Shown here: positions 7,985 through 17,526 of the stretch, one piece after another
Numbering within the stretch: position 1 is the stretch's first letter
How the letters are laid out: the number at the start of each line of letters is the position of its first letter
DNA from: Fluoribacter gormanii
Lineage (GTDB): Bacteria; Pseudomonadota; Gammaproteobacteria; Legionellales; Legionellaceae
NCBI RefSeq assembly: GCF_900156395.1
Contig: NZ_FTNL01000016.1
Coordinates: 1-64,000, forward strand
Reading direction: 5' to 3'
Length of the DNA stretch: 64,000 nt
Notes under the pieces: generated by a model
What the model saw: the letters and a program-made list of their open reading frames with translations, nothing else
What the model was told of the DNA's origin: nothing
Databases searched by the model: none
Program-made: the position numbers and the translations under genes

Positions 7985-9916
7985 TTAAGAAATCACCAAA
8001 TCACGTATCCTGCGAATTTCCAATTCATCCTGACACGTCTTTAAAAAAATCGCCTTGGCATTTTTGGCTGCCTCACTCTGCACCGGCATTAAATCAACCA
8101 CTTCATAGAGGCGAGTCAAAAATCGTACACATTCCTCTTTATTATATTCTATAGATTTCATTTTGGGAGAAAGAGGTTCCTCTTTTAGACTCTTATCCTC
8201 CAATTCACGTTCCAACCCAGGATTCAGATCAAGCATTTCCTGGAAATAATTGGTATTATAAGGAGCCATAGCCAAACGCTCCGCCCCATCATTTTTATTG
8301 GGTGTCGCATTCCAGCGTTCCGCTGCTTCTATAAAGTCCTTTATGTTTTTCGGGTCTAAAAATTGAGAATAATGAACAACTCCGGCTGGAAACTGTTTCC
8401 CTAAATGATTTCTTACTTCAAATTCCTGCTCTTTTAAAAAACCTAAGAATTCCTTTTCAAAACGAACAATGCCGGGTGTTTGAGGATGAGTCACCACATC
8501 CAAAGCAATAATACGTTCATCAGAGCTACTCGTCTCCGTCGGAGATAAGCCTCCATTAGTTCCTTTCAAATAACGCACATAGACCGCATAGGTTATTGGA
8601 TATTCTCCACGCCTTGATGCTTTATTTACCTGATATTCAATTTGTTGCAAAATCGCCTCCAAATGCTCTCCAGCTTTGTCGTCTTTTACAGGGATAAAAT
8701 AATCCACATCTCGGAGTTTTTCGGGGAACGCTACTTGGGGATGGGTTATATGATTTTCAAAATCAACTATAGGTTTTGTTCCACGTTCTTCAATTGACTG
8801 AGCGGCAGCAATTAACATAAATTCAGGCAATAAACCCTTTAAGTCCGAATTAACCAAAAAATCCATTAAATCTTCACCCAATCTTAATCCCAGCTCTTGA
8901 ACAAAAGAAGTGCTTGTTGGCGAATAGGTAGGTTGGCTATTTTGAGTTGGTTTATCAGTAGTGTAATTCCACATACGCACTTGCCACTGATGGACATTTT
9001 CACCCAGTATGGAAGCGCTTGGCATTCCCATAACACTTACATATTGATTATTCTTTAATATATCTCCTAGTTTGCCGTTCATTTCTTCGGTATTGTGAAA
9101 TACGGCGATGGTTTCACGTAAATTGTAAGCCTTCACCACGCGCATTTTGACACTAAGAATTACTCCTAAAAAACCGCTATGTGCTGCACACAAGGTTTGA
9201 AAATCAGGATGGTCAGGAGTTAGTTCACGAATGGTTCCATCCATATCACAAACTCTGATTGATTCAATCAAGCCACTAACAGCCGGCTCATCACGGCCAG
9301 TACCATGCCCTCCAGGACCGAGCAATCCTACCAAACTTGCCCAACTCAACATACTAAGCGTCGATGAAGATAAATTATTTTTCCGCAAAAATTCTGTATA
9401 TTCGGCTATTTGCATTCCAGCACTCACTTCGACCAAAGAAGCAGGAAGCTGATGAATTGGATTGTCAGGATTAAGCCATGTCGGTTTCGTATTAAGAGGC
9501 CCAAGGACCTTCGCTTTATGGAATTTCTTTTTAAAGCGAAGAATTATGTCGGTACCTTCACTTTCAGGTGACGTTCGTCCTCCAACCACTTCTGAAAAAG
9601 AAAAACTGCCTTTAGCATATTCCTCTTCCTGAACTTTGGACCACGGAAATAAGCAACAGCCTACACTTTTGTCTTTATCTTCCCAACCGGCAGTCGCTCG
9701 TAAGGTAATTTTATCTTTTGGAGTCCGATTATCATTCATCCGTTTTACTTCTTTCATGATTAATTGGACTTGCGCTTCACTGTCTACATCAACAACCACT
9801 GCTGAGGGATTACGTACGTTCCCCATAAAATTCGTCCAACCCTGACGATAAGAAATTTTGTTGCGAGTTAGCGTATCTATAAATTCAATTTTTAGCTTGG
9901 CTGGAAAAGTCATCAT
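7985..9916 (-). CDS. FAD-linked oxidase of the VAO/PCMH type (aldonolactone-oxidase-like)
   Basis: 643 residues. The N-terminal half resembles an FAD-binding PCMH domain: RNPSAVVVDVDSEAQ is the usual entry strand, and GPGGHGTGRDE at about residue 205 matches the HGTG segment of sugar-lactone oxidases and other VAO-family flavoproteins. Membrane segments and a signal peptide are absent, so it is probably cytoplasmic. The C-terminal half is longer than in simple lactone oxidases and I cannot assign it. An AGGAG ribosome binding site precedes two adjacent ATGs (9916 and 9913); the second has the better spacing. It is downstream of radA on the same strand but separated by a hairpin. Substrate unknown. 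Confidence 0.7.
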   Translation of the reverse strand: MMTFPAKLKIEFIDTLTRNKISYRQGWTNFMGNVRNPSAVVVDVDSEAQVQLIMKEVKRMNDNRTPKDKITLRATAGWEDKDKSVGCCLFPWSKVQEEEYAKGSFSFSEVVGGRTSPESEGTDIILRFKKKFHKAKVLGPLNTKPTWLNPDNPIHQLPASLVEVSAGMQIAEYTEFLRKNNLSSSTLSMLSWASLVGLLGPGGHGTGRDEPAVSGLIESIRVCDMDGTIRELTPDHPDFQTLCAAHSGFLGVILSVKMRVVKAYNLRETIAVFHNTEEMNGKLGDILKNNQYVSVMGMPSASILGENVHQWQVRMWNYTTDKPTQNSQPTYSPTSTSFVQELGLRLGEDLMDFLVNSDLKGLLPEFMLIAAAQSIEERGTKPIVDFENHITHPQVAFPEKLRDVDYFIPVKDDKAGEHLEAILQQIEYQVNKASRRGEYPITYAVYVRYLKGTNGGLSPTETSSSDERIIALDVVTHPQTPGIVRFEKEFLGFLKEQEFEVRNHLGKQFPAGVVHYSQFLDPKNIKDFIEAAERWNATPNKNDGAERLAMAPYNTNYFQEMLDLNPGLERELEDKSLKEEPLSPKMKSIEYNKEECVRFLTRLYEVVDLMPVQSEAAKNAKAIFLKTCQDELEIRRIRDLVIS

Positions 9917-10056
9917 TACTCCTGTTGTTGATTAAACATCAAAAAGGTAAAGACTTACTCATCCATCATGTCATAAATTCTTAAAACGTTACAATAAGAC
10001 TTATTGAAGCCTTGGTGCAGACAAAGACGCCCTCCGGGTTCCGAGGTACTTCACCC

Positions 10057-10075
10057 AGCCTATTACCAATAGGCT
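10057..10075 (-). terminator. Hairpin overlapping the radA stop codon
   Basis: A perfect 8-bp stem (AGCCTATT / AATAGGCT) with a 3-base loop includes part of the radA stop codon. No clear T tract follows in the radA direction, so it may slow or protect the transcript end rather than act as a classic intrinsic terminator. Confidence 0.35.
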
Positions 10076-11423
10076 ACATTTTTTCCAAAACTTCGTGCAA
10101 ATATTTAACAGGTTCAATTACCATTGAAGAATTATTCTGTTTCGGTGCATTGGCAAAAGGGACAATTGCTCGTTTAAAACCATGTTTTGCCGCTTCTTTC
10201 AATCGCTCTTGCCCACTTTGCACCGGTCTGATTTCACCAGCCAGTCCTACTTCACCAAAGATAATGGTTTCCCGATCAAAAATTCGATTGCGTAAGCTGG
10301 ATACTACTGCTGCTAATAAAGCCAAATCGGACCCCGTTTCCGTCACCTTCACGCCACCGACTACATTGATGAAAATATCCTGATCGTACGTAGCAATTCC
10401 TCCGTGTCGATGTAAAACAGCAAGTAAAATAGCCAAACGATTGGATTCCAGACCAACCGTCACCCGCTTGGATTGCTGCCCATGTGCTTCATCAACTAGA
10501 GCTTGTACTTCAACCAGCATCGGGCGCGACCCTTCCCAAGTAACCATCACGGCACTACCTGCAGTAGGTTCTGGTTGACGCGATAAAAAAATCGCTGAAG
10601 GATTCGCGACTTCTTTTAATCCTTTGTCCGTCATCGCAAACACACCAAGCTCATTGACTGCACCAAAACGGTTTTTAATGGCACGAATGACTCTAAACCG
10701 ACTGTCACTTTGGCCTTCAAAATATAAAACACTGTCTACCATATGCTCTAAAACTCGTGGACCTGCTAAAGCACCCTCTTTGGTTACATGTCCAACCAGA
10801 AACACTGCGGTTTGGGTTAGCTTGGCAAAACGAACTAATTGTGCTGCCGATTCACGCACCTGGCTTACCCCTCCAGGAGCAGAACTAATCGTTTCCGTGA
10901 AAATAGTTTGGATGGAATCGATCACAATGACTTTAGGATGTTCTTTTTGTGCTTGCGCAATAATTGATTCAACCTGGGTCTCGGCTAAAAGTCTTAAACC
11001 CGCCAAAGGCAATCCCAGACGTTTGGCACGCATGGCTACCTGCTGTAAGGATTCTTCACCAGTGACATATAAAACAGTTTCTTGCATGGAGAGGTTAGCC
11101 AAGGTTTGCAATAACAAAGTAGATTTGCCGATGCCCGGATCGCCGCCAATTAGCACTACAGAGCCATAAACCAATCCCCCACCAAGTACTCTGTTCAGTT
11201 CAGATAAACCACAATCCATACGCACTTCTTTATCCATAACCACATCTTCTACAGCGGTGATTACTGAGCGTTGATTCACCCAAGAACCACTGCGCGAATT
11301 CCGACTCACCGGCATCCCTTCTTCCGCGATCGAATTCCATGCCCCACACTGCGTGCATTGTCCAGCCCATTGCTTAAAAATTGCGGCACATTGACTGCAT
11401 ACAAATTGGGTTTTCGTTTTCAT
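10074..11423 (-). CDS. radA: RadA/Sms, DNA repair ATPase
   Basis: 449 residues, close to the family length of about 455. RadA helps process recombination intermediates and is a branch-migration helicase in transformation. In order: a four-cysteine zinc finger at residues 9-29 (CSQC...CTQC), a RecA-like ATPase core with Walker A GDPGIGKST near residue 95, the RadA signature KNRFG near residue 250, and a C-terminal Lon-protease-like domain (EVQALVDEAHGQQSKR onward, ending near EVLEKM). The catalytic Lon residues are not expected in this family. It is transcribed away from xseB and next to the FAD oxidase. Confidence 0.96.
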   Translation of the reverse strand: MKTKTQFVCSQCAAIFKQWAGQCTQCGAWNSIAEEGMPVSRNSRSGSWVNQRSVITAVEDVVMDKEVRMDCGLSELNRVLGGGLVYGSVVLIGGDPGIGKSTLLLQTLANLSMQETVLYVTGEESLQQVAMRAKRLGLPLAGLRLLAETQVESIIAQAQKEHPKVIVIDSIQTIFTETISSAPGGVSQVRESAAQLVRFAKLTQTAVFLVGHVTKEGALAGPRVLEHMVDSVLYFEGQSDSRFRVIRAIKNRFGAVNELGVFAMTDKGLKEVANPSAIFLSRQPEPTAGSAVMVTWEGSRPMLVEVQALVDEAHGQQSKRVTVGLESNRLAILLAVLHRHGGIATYDQDIFINVVGGVKVTETGSDLALLAAVVSSLRNRIFDRETIIFGEVGLAGEIRPVQSGQERLKEAAKHGFKRAIVPFANAPKQNNSSMVIEPVKYLHEVLEKM

Positions 11424-11610
11424 ACTTGTTCCATCCGATTCAGTTGTCGTTAATATACACGATTTAATCTATCGAATCTTCATTAGGCATCTCCTGAACA
11501 CTGCGGAGAGAAACCAGGGAATACAATTCAAATAAAATTAATTTACTTACATTGAATCCTGACTACAACTTAGTATAATCAGTACATTTTGCACAATCAG
11601 GACAAAATCT

Positions 11611-11832
11611 ATGAGCCAAGGTATGCATTTTGAGCAGTCGATCACGGAACTAGAAGAAATTGTCAGGCAACTGGAAAAGGGCGAACTCTCTTTAGAAGAC
11701 TCACTGAAACAATTTGAAAAAGGAATTAGCCTGGCGAGACGTTGTCAGGATGTGCTCCAAAAAGCCGAACAGAAAATAGAAACATTAACCTCTGCAGAAC
11801 CCAGCTCGGATGAACAATTAAGTGATAAGTAA
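11611..11832 (+). CDS. xseB: Exodeoxyribonuclease VII small subunit
   Basis: 73 residues, typical of XseB. This subunit assembles with XseA into the enzyme that degrades single-stranded DNA to oligonucleotides in the cytoplasm. The sequence has the family pattern [26 protein letters not shown] followed by [12 protein letters not shown], split here to keep motifs short. It overlaps the start of ispA by 11 bases, the common xseB-ispA arrangement, so the two are probably translationally coupled. An AGGA lies about 12 bases upstream of the ATG. Confidence 0.95.
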   Translation: MSQGMHFEQSITELEEIVRQLEKGELSLEDSLKQFEKGISLARRCQDVLQKAEQKIETLTSAEPSSDEQLSDK

Positions 11833-12703
11833 TTACATAAAACGGCACGAAGAATTTCTACAGCAAATCATCAATGACGCGTCTATACCTGCAACAATGA
11901 TACGTTCTGCAATTAATTATTCTCTATTTCCTGGTGGAAAGAGAATCAGACCGGTTTTGGTTTATTTAACCGGAGACTTGCTCGATCTTGATTTAAAAAT
12001 TCTTGATGTTATTGCTGCAGCGATTGAATTAACGCATTGTTATTCTCTAATTCATGATGATCTCCCGGCCATGGACAATGATGATCTTCGTCGTGGTAAA
12101 CCGAGTTGTCATAAGGCTTTTGATGAGGCAACAGCGATTTTAGCCGGTGATGGCATGCAACCCTTGGCCATTGAAGTCTTGTTAACTCACCTTTCGCCAC
12201 TGATCCAACCTCAACAAGTCATTGCGGTTACTCTTGAGCTTGTTAAAGCCAGCGGCATTAGTGGGATGGTAAGTGGGCAAAGCCTGGACTTGTCTGAATT
12301 AGCCAAATCGTCTACCGGCGAAAAACAGCTTAGAGAAATTCATTATCTTAAAACCGGGCGACTTATCTTAGCGTGCATTGAAATGGTCCTGAATGCCCGT
12401 ACAGCATCCGAAGCATATCAAGTCGCTTTACGGACTTACGCCAGTCATTTAGGTCTTGTTTTTCAAATGCAGGATGACTACTTGGATCATTATGCTCCTA
12501 CTGACTTGGGTAAAGGACGCTCCTCTGACTTGGCAAACCAAAAAACCACGTTTGCAACTCTATATTCCAAAAATAAATTGGAAGATAAAATCAACTCACA
12601 TTATCAAATTGCCTTCGATGCACTAAAAATATTTGATCGAAAAGCACTTGCATTGATTGACTTAACCAGGAAATTACAAGAACGTAGCAAATTAGACAGG
12701 TAA
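11822..12703 (+). CDS. ispA: Farnesyl diphosphate synthase
   Basis: 293 residues, a short-chain all-trans prenyl diphosphate synthase that condenses IPP with DMAPP and GPP for quinone, undecaprenyl and other isoprenoid synthesis. The first Asp-rich motif is [11 protein letters not shown] and the second is [10 protein letters not shown]. The N-terminal GGKRIRP that binds IPP is also present. The start is a GTG at 11822 inside the end of xseB, which fits translational coupling; no better ATG is available upstream. No dxs follows, unlike E. coli. A hairpin (12704-12730) follows the stop directly. Confidence 0.95.
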   Translation: MISNYIKRHEEFLQQIINDASIPATMIRSAINYSLFPGGKRIRPVLVYLTGDLLDLDLKILDVIAAAIELTHCYSLIHDDLPAMDNDDLRRGKPSCHKAFDEATAILAGDGMQPLAIEVLLTHLSPLIQPQQVIAVTLELVKASGISGMVSGQSLDLSELAKSSTGEKQLREIHYLKTGRLILACIEMVLNARTASEAYQVALRTYASHLGLVFQMQDDYLDHYAPTDLGKGRSSDLANQKTTFATLYSKNKLEDKINSHYQIAFDALKIFDRKALALIDLTRKLQERSKLDR

Positions 12704-12730
12704 CCTGGGTTGCGCTACGCCCCTCCCAGG
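12704..12730. terminator. Hairpin after ispA
   Basis: CCTGGG (12704-12709) and CCCAGG (12725-12730) form a stem directly behind the ispA stop codon. There is no T tract. It belongs to the same AGCCTGGGT repeat family as 7895-7973 and may mark the transcript end. Confidence 0.35.
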
Positions 12731-12783
12731 CTATAATTACAATCCAAAAATCAATCCGTGGCCTTAATTGAAAGGAGACAGGT

Positions 12784-14199
12784 ATGTCAACCGCAATCGT
12801 GTGGTTTCGCCAAGACTTGCGCTGTCATGATAATCCAGCGTTGTATGCAGCCTGTAATAATCATCGCGCACTCATTCCTCTTTATATTTTAGAAGAGCCC
12901 AGCGAATCAATCGGTGGATCGCAAGGTTGGTGGCTACATCATAGCCTTTCCAGCATGCAAAAAGAATTGAAAATTCATGGCCTGGAGCTATGCCTGAAGA
13001 AAGGAAATGCATTACTGATTTTAAAAAAACTCATAGAACATCATGCAATTACTGAGGTTTATTGGAATCGATGTTATGAGCCAGAACATATTGCGCGTGA
13101 TACTCACATTAAGAACGAGTTGACCACCCTAGGGATAAAAGTAAACTCATTTAACGGGCGCTTACTAAATGAACCTTGGACCATTAAAAATAAAAATAAT
13201 GAGTACTTTAAAGTATTCACTCCATTTTGGAAGCAATGCCTAAAGCAAATTGAAATACCAAATACTCTTGTTATTCATGACTGGCCTGATAGTCCTGATA
13301 TTACTTCGGACAATATATCCAACTGGAACCTTTTACCTAAAAAACCTGATTGGGCAAAAGAATTTCATGATTTTTGGGAGCCTGGTGAGGTCGGAGCCCT
13401 GAAAAAACTGGAGCTTTTTATTCAACATCATCTGCAAAATTATAAAAAATATCGTGACGAACCAAGCAAAATAGGTACATCGCGTCTGTCACCTCATTTA
13501 CATTTCGGCGAAATTAGTCCCTGGCAAGTATGGCGGGCAATCGAACAAGTCCAGTTTCAACAAAATTTTGACCCTGGCTCAGTCGAACGTTTTCAAGCGG
13601 AATTAGGCTGGAGAGAATTCTCCTACTATTTACTTTATCACGTCCCAAGTTTGCCTCATGAAAATTTTCGCCGAGAGTTCGATGCTTTTTTATGGCAAAA
13701 TGATAATGAACAATTGAAACTCTGGCAAAAAGGGTTAACCGGTTATCCCATTGTTGATGCTGGAATGCGTGAATTGTGGCGGACTGGTTATATGCATAAC
13801 CGAGTACGAATGATTGTTGCCTCCTTTTTGGTCAAAGATTTATTAATCGATTGGCGAGAAGGAGCGAAATGGTTTTGGTATACACTTCTTGATGCCGATT
13901 TGGCAAGTAATTCTGCAAGTTGGCAATGGGTAGCTGGCACAGGTGCAGACTCCGCACCTTACTTTCGCATTTTTAATCCCATACTCCAAGGAGAAAAATT
14001 TGACCCCCAAGGCAAATACGTTAAAACGTGGGTACCAGAATTAGCAAAAGTTCCTAATCAATGGGTTCACAAGCCTTGGGAAGCACCTAAAAATGAGCTA
14101 CTCATTACCCTTGGCAAAGATTATCCTTTTCCGTTAGTAGATCATAATCTAGCAAGGAAAAGAGCATTGCAACTGTATCAGGAAATTAAGAGAACATAA
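12784..14199 (+). CDS. phrB: Deoxyribodipyrimidine photolyase (class I CPD photolyase)
   Basis: 471 residues, the size of class I photolyases. It repairs cyclobutane pyrimidine dimers using blue light, with FADH as the catalytic cofactor. The N-terminal antenna domain begins IVWFRQDLRCHDNPAL. The C-terminal FAD-binding domain shows WREFSYYLLYH, GYPIVDAGMRELWRTGYMHNR and WQWVAGTGADSAPYFRIFNP, all classic family motifs. The ribosome binding site AAAGGAGAC sits just before the ATG. It is a single-gene unit between ispA and the convergent bioC. Its presence in an intracellular, water-borne organism is not unusual. Confidence 0.95.
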   Translation: MSTAIVWFRQDLRCHDNPALYAACNNHRALIPLYILEEPSESIGGSQGWWLHHSLSSMQKELKIHGLELCLKKGNALLILKKLIEHHAITEVYWNRCYEPEHIARDTHIKNELTTLGIKVNSFNGRLLNEPWTIKNKNNEYFKVFTPFWKQCLKQIEIPNTLVIHDWPDSPDITSDNISNWNLLPKKPDWAKEFHDFWEPGEVGALKKLELFIQHHLQNYKKYRDEPSKIGTSRLSPHLHFGEISPWQVWRAIEQVQFQQNFDPGSVERFQAELGWREFSYYLLYHVPSLPHENFRREFDAFLWQNDNEQLKLWQKGLTGYPIVDAGMRELWRTGYMHNRVRMIVASFLVKDLLIDWREGAKWFWYTLLDADLASNSASWQWVAGTGADSAPYFRIFNPILQGEKFDPQGKYVKTWVPELAKVPNQWVHKPWEAPKNELLITLGKDYPFPLVDHNLARKRALQLYQEIKRT

Positions 14200-14305
14200 G
14201 TATTCACATAGATATGTGACAATACAATACTAAAAGCAGGAGCCCTTCATCGTAAATTCTAAAGGATGACGGGACTCTTCAATGCGTTTTGTCTAAGCGA
14301 GGCAT

Positions 14306-15163
14306 CTAACTTTTGCGCCTCATTATTTGCGAAACAGGAATCATGGTTTCTACCCCAAGTTCTGTTTTTCTTTGCTCCCCTTTCCAGGCATGTCCATAAA
14401 CCACTTCATAGGTCAATGGATATTTCCCTTTATCCGTTTGCAGAGTAGAATAATTTTGCTCGAATTGTTGCCAAGCTCTTTTGCCGGTTAAGCCCTGGTT
14501 TCTTTCGGGATTAATATTTTTTACTCCTTGAGCTTTTAAAGCCCTTAATAACTTGGGCAGAGTTTCATAATGCACTTCCAATAATTCCATATCGATTACT
14601 GGCTCCAAAAAGTGCTCTGACATCAAGTAATCGCCTACATCATGCATGTCAGCAAACTCATTTACATGAGCATAAGGATTCACTCCAGACCATGCGTGTT
14701 TCAATTCTTTAAAAGTATCGGGACCCAAAGTAGTAAACATCAAGCAGCCATTTGCTTTCATGACTCGATTCAATTCACGAAAAACTCGCATTAAAGAACC
14801 GCCCCAGTGAATCACTTGATTGGCGAAAATTAAATCAAATGCGCCTGAAGCAAAAGGCATATGCAGCATATCTGCAGCTACTAAAGGCCATTTGCGCCGC
14901 CAACCTTGTTTCTTTTGTGCCTGAATCAACATCAACTGAGCCAAATCCAAACCAACGACTTGGGCTTTGGGATACATTTTGGTTAATTCATAAGAAAAAA
15001 AACCTGGACCACATCCAAGGTCAAGAATACGTTGTGGCTTCATATTCAAATACTGCAATCGCTCTAATAACCGTAGTCCAATTTCTTGTTGTACTTTAGC
15101 AGCAAGTTCATATTCAGCGGCATGTTGATTAAATGCCTTGCTAATTTCGTAGATAACAGCCAT
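14306..15163 (-). CDS. bioC: Malonyl-ACP O-methyltransferase BioC
   Basis: 285 residues. BioC methylates the free carboxyl of malonyl-ACP so that the fatty acid enzymes can build the pimeloyl chain of biotin. The SAM-binding motif I is ILDLGCGPGFFSYEL, followed by the acidic GLDLAQLML and the motif-II-like FDLIFANQVIHW, typical of BioC. An N-terminal AFNQHAAEYELAAKVQ segment is also family-like. The gene stands alone, without bioA, bioB, bioD or bioF, and is divergent from comF with only 36 bases between them. A general class I methyltransferase is the alternative. Confidence 0.85.
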   Translation of the reverse strand: MAVIYEISKAFNQHAAEYELAAKVQQEIGLRLLERLQYLNMKPQRILDLGCGPGFFSYELTKMYPKAQVVGLDLAQLMLIQAQKKQGWRRKWPLVAADMLHMPFASGAFDLIFANQVIHWGGSLMRVFRELNRVMKANGCLMFTTLGPDTFKELKHAWSGVNPYAHVNEFADMHDVGDYLMSEHFLEPVIDMELLEVHYETLPKLLRALKAQGVKNINPERNQGLTGKRAWQQFEQNYSTLQTDKGKYPLTYEVVYGHAWKGEQRKTELGVETMIPVSQIMRRKS

Positions 15164-15199
15164 TATAAAACCAGGAAAAATTAATGGATTCCAACACTC

Positions 15200-15901
15200 G
15201 TGCGCCAGAAAATATGGAGTTTAACACAAAGTTTGCGCTTGTACTCAATATGCGTCTTATGCAACCAATTTCATAACTGCAAAATGGCGGTATGCAACGC
15301 ATGTATTGAGCTCATGACGCGCTTAGGTCCTGCTTGCCGCTACTGCGCTTATCCTTTGCCCGATACACAGCTGTTAGTCTGTGGTCGCTGTATTAAAAAA
15401 GCGCCTCATTTCGATCGTGCAATCATTCATTACCTCTTTGAAGAACCACTACGCGGCCTTTTGCATCAATTTAAATACCATAATGGTCTTTATCTTGGTT
15501 CTTTTCTAAGTCACTTAATTCTTAATTCACTCAGTCATGAAACCAGGCCTCAATGTTTAATCCCTGTTCCTATGCATCCGCAACGCATCAAAGCACGCGG
15601 ATTTAACCAAGCAGCCGTTTTAGCTCGTTTACTCGCCAAAAAATTACAGTTGCCTTATGATTTAACCAGTTGTAAAAAGATCATCAATACAGATCCCCAG
15701 GCAACTCTTGATGGGGAACAAAGACAAAAAAATTTACACCATGCGTTTAAAACCCAAAAACTTCCCTGGCACCATGTTGCAATTATTGATGATCTCTTAA
15801 CTACTGGCAGCACAGCAAATGAGCTGGCATCCACTCTTAAAAAATCGGGAGTAAAACAGGTTGATATATGGTGCTGTGCACGAACCGTGGGTAAATCATA
15901 A
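15200..15901 (+). CDS. comF: ComF family competence protein (phosphoribosyltransferase fold)
   Basis: 233 residues. ComF proteins take part in natural transformation, probably acting on incoming single-stranded DNA in the cytoplasm. The N-terminus has paired cysteines (CVLC, CNAC, CRYC, CGRC) of a zinc-ribbon type domain. The C-terminal half has the PRTase loop VAIIDDLLTTGSTANEL, and RIKARGFNQA is the other ComF signature. The start is a GTG at 15200, since the nearby ATG at 15184 is out of frame. Natural competence is known in Legionella, and pilU and radA in this window serve the same process. Confidence 0.88.
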   Translation: MRQKIWSLTQSLRLYSICVLCNQFHNCKMAVCNACIELMTRLGPACRYCAYPLPDTQLLVCGRCIKKAPHFDRAIIHYLFEEPLRGLLHQFKYHNGLYLGSFLSHLILNSLSHETRPQCLIPVPMHPQRIKARGFNQAAVLARLLAKKLQLPYDLTSCKKIINTDPQATLDGEQRQKNLHHAFKTQKLPWHHVAIIDDLLTTGSTANELASTLKKSGVKQVDIWCCARTVGKS

Positions 15902-15916
15902 AATTGAAATCAAAAT

Positions 15917-16981
15917 TTAGATTCGCTGCAGATCATTCATCAATAGATGGACCAATAGCACACAAAATATAATAAATACCAGTCGATGCAATAAAAGCTC
16001 CATAGGTACCGAAACCGCTTTGCCGCGGACTTTTTCAATGAGCGCATATACTATAGAACCTCCATCCAGACCTGGAATAGGAAACAGGTTAATCACTGCA
16101 ACGGCAAAACTTAAGGTGGCTATAAAAAATAGAAAAACAGCCACTCCCTGGGTGAATGAAGCTACTGACGCGGCAAAAATACCTAGAGGCCCTAACAATA
16201 CTGAAAAAGGAATTACTCCAGTAAGTAATTGTTTCAAGATCATTAGAAAAAAATAAGCCATATTGCCCATGTACTCATTGGTTTTATGTATTGCATCCAT
16301 AAGGGATGAAGCGCGCAATGTGTTCTTTGGCGCAGATAAATTAGGTTTAATCCCCAATTGCGTCAATAAAGATATTTTTACCCCGTGAAACTGCTGATGG
16401 CTTAAGTCAAGAATTGTCTTTGATTCTTTACCATCAGCCCGAGTAAGCGTAACCGGAATATTGTCCTTTCCCCATAAAATCACTAAACGCATCCCCACAT
16501 CACTCCAGGTCGGGGTAGCAGAACCGTCAATCGATTTAAATTTATCGCCAGGAAGCATTCCCATTTGCGCTGCAGTACTATTGGGGAGTACTTCTTTGAT
16601 TTCTGGCAAAGTATACGCAAGACCTATGCTATACACTAAAACAAAAGCGAACCATGCTGTAATCAGATTTGCCGCCGCTCCGGCCAATAAAATAAGAATA
16701 CGCTGCCAAATCGGTTTTTTATCAAAACATACAGCATGCTGTTTCGGAGGAACTGGACTGATTCGTGTATTTTCTAATTGGACGTAGCCCCCTAACGGAA
16801 AAAATGCCCATACCCATTCACAACCACTTTGACTTTGCCAACGCAATAACGGCTTGCCAAAACCTATAGAAATTTTTTTGATTCTTACTTTAAAAATGCG
16901 TGCAACTAATGCATGCCCACCCTCATGTATTCCAACAACCAAAATTAATGTAAGAATAATGGCGATAATTGCCAAAAACAT
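15917..16981 (-). CDS. M50 family intramembrane zinc metalloprotease (RseP/site-2 type)
   Basis: 354 residues. Site-2 proteases cut transmembrane substrates such as anti-sigma factors and leftover signal peptides in the inner membrane. The first helix carries the zinc motif HEGGH near residue 19. The last part has the second ligand motif INLFPIPGLDGGS near residue 300. A single PDZ-like region lies between (about 115-190). It is shorter than E. coli RseP (about 450 residues, two PDZ domains), so it may be a paralogue rather than the main sigma-E protease. It sits 11 bases downstream of the small gene 16993-17274 on the same strand and is probably cotranscribed with it. Confidence 0.85.
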   Translation of the reverse strand: MFLAIIAIILTLILVVGIHEGGHALVARIFKVRIKKISIGFGKPLLRWQSQSGCEWVWAFFPLGGYVQLENTRISPVPPKQHAVCFDKKPIWQRILILLAGAAANLITAWFAFVLVYSIGLAYTLPEIKEVLPNSTAAQMGMLPGDKFKSIDGSATPTWSDVGMRLVILWGKDNIPVTLTRADGKESKTILDLSHQQFHGVKISLLTQLGIKPNLSAPKNTLRASSLMDAIHKTNEYMGNMAYFFLMILKQLLTGVIPFSVLLGPLGIFAASVASFTQGVAVFLFFIATLSFAVAVINLFPIPGLDGGSIVYALIEKVRGKAVSVPMELLLHRLVFIIFCVLLVHLLMNDLQRI

Positions 16982-16992
16982 AAGCTACTCCT

Positions 16993-17274
16993 TCACCGAG
17001 GACGTGTGTTATCAACGATTAATTGCAATACAGGCGTTCCTTTTCTACCATTGAGTTCATAACCTTGCCGATAAACTTCAAAAATACGATACGCCTGATT
17101 CGATTCACTATCAACTAACTCAACGTCATCTCCCTGTTCATCAATTAACGTAACTGTTAAATGAATCTCACGAAATCCAGCGATATGATATCGATCTTTA
17201 AACAATTCTAATACACGTGCCAAACTTTTTGCTGCTTCTTCGCCACTGTGTTCGCCTTGCAGGATAATATCCAT
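16993..17274 (-). CDS. Conserved-looking small hypothetical protein
   Basis: The frame is open from 17388, but the ATG at 17274 has a strong GGGGAG ribosome binding site 6-7 bases upstream, so a 93-residue protein (MDIILQGEHSGEEA onward) is the better call. It has no signal peptide or membrane segment. The composition is balanced, with a plausible alpha-beta fold (IHLTVTLID, YRIFEVYRQGYEL, VLQLIVDN). I do not recognise a family. It lies upstream of the M50 protease on the same strand, with 11 bases between them. A role linked to that protease is possible but unsupported. Confidence 0.7.
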   Translation of the reverse strand: MDIILQGEHSGEEAAKSLARVLELFKDRYHIAGFREIHLTVTLIDEQGDDVELVDSESNQAYRIFEVYRQGYELNGRKGTPVLQLIVDNTRPR

Positions 17275-17526
17275 GATGCTCTCCCCATAACTTGGGATTT
17301 TTGTATAAAACCCTCTAATCTTGTTAGCGGCAAAATAAAAATGTACTTTAATTTTACAGCTGGTTTTTTTTAATTGGGCTGTAGACAAAGCCTCTGTTGC
17401 GCTTCAGAATCATTGTTCCGGAATCAAAATATAGAAATAAGGCAGTATGCCCCTACAAATTTACTGCCTAATCGTTTACAATTCCACGATTAACTCAATA
17501 AATCATATTCAAATAATTTATATTCT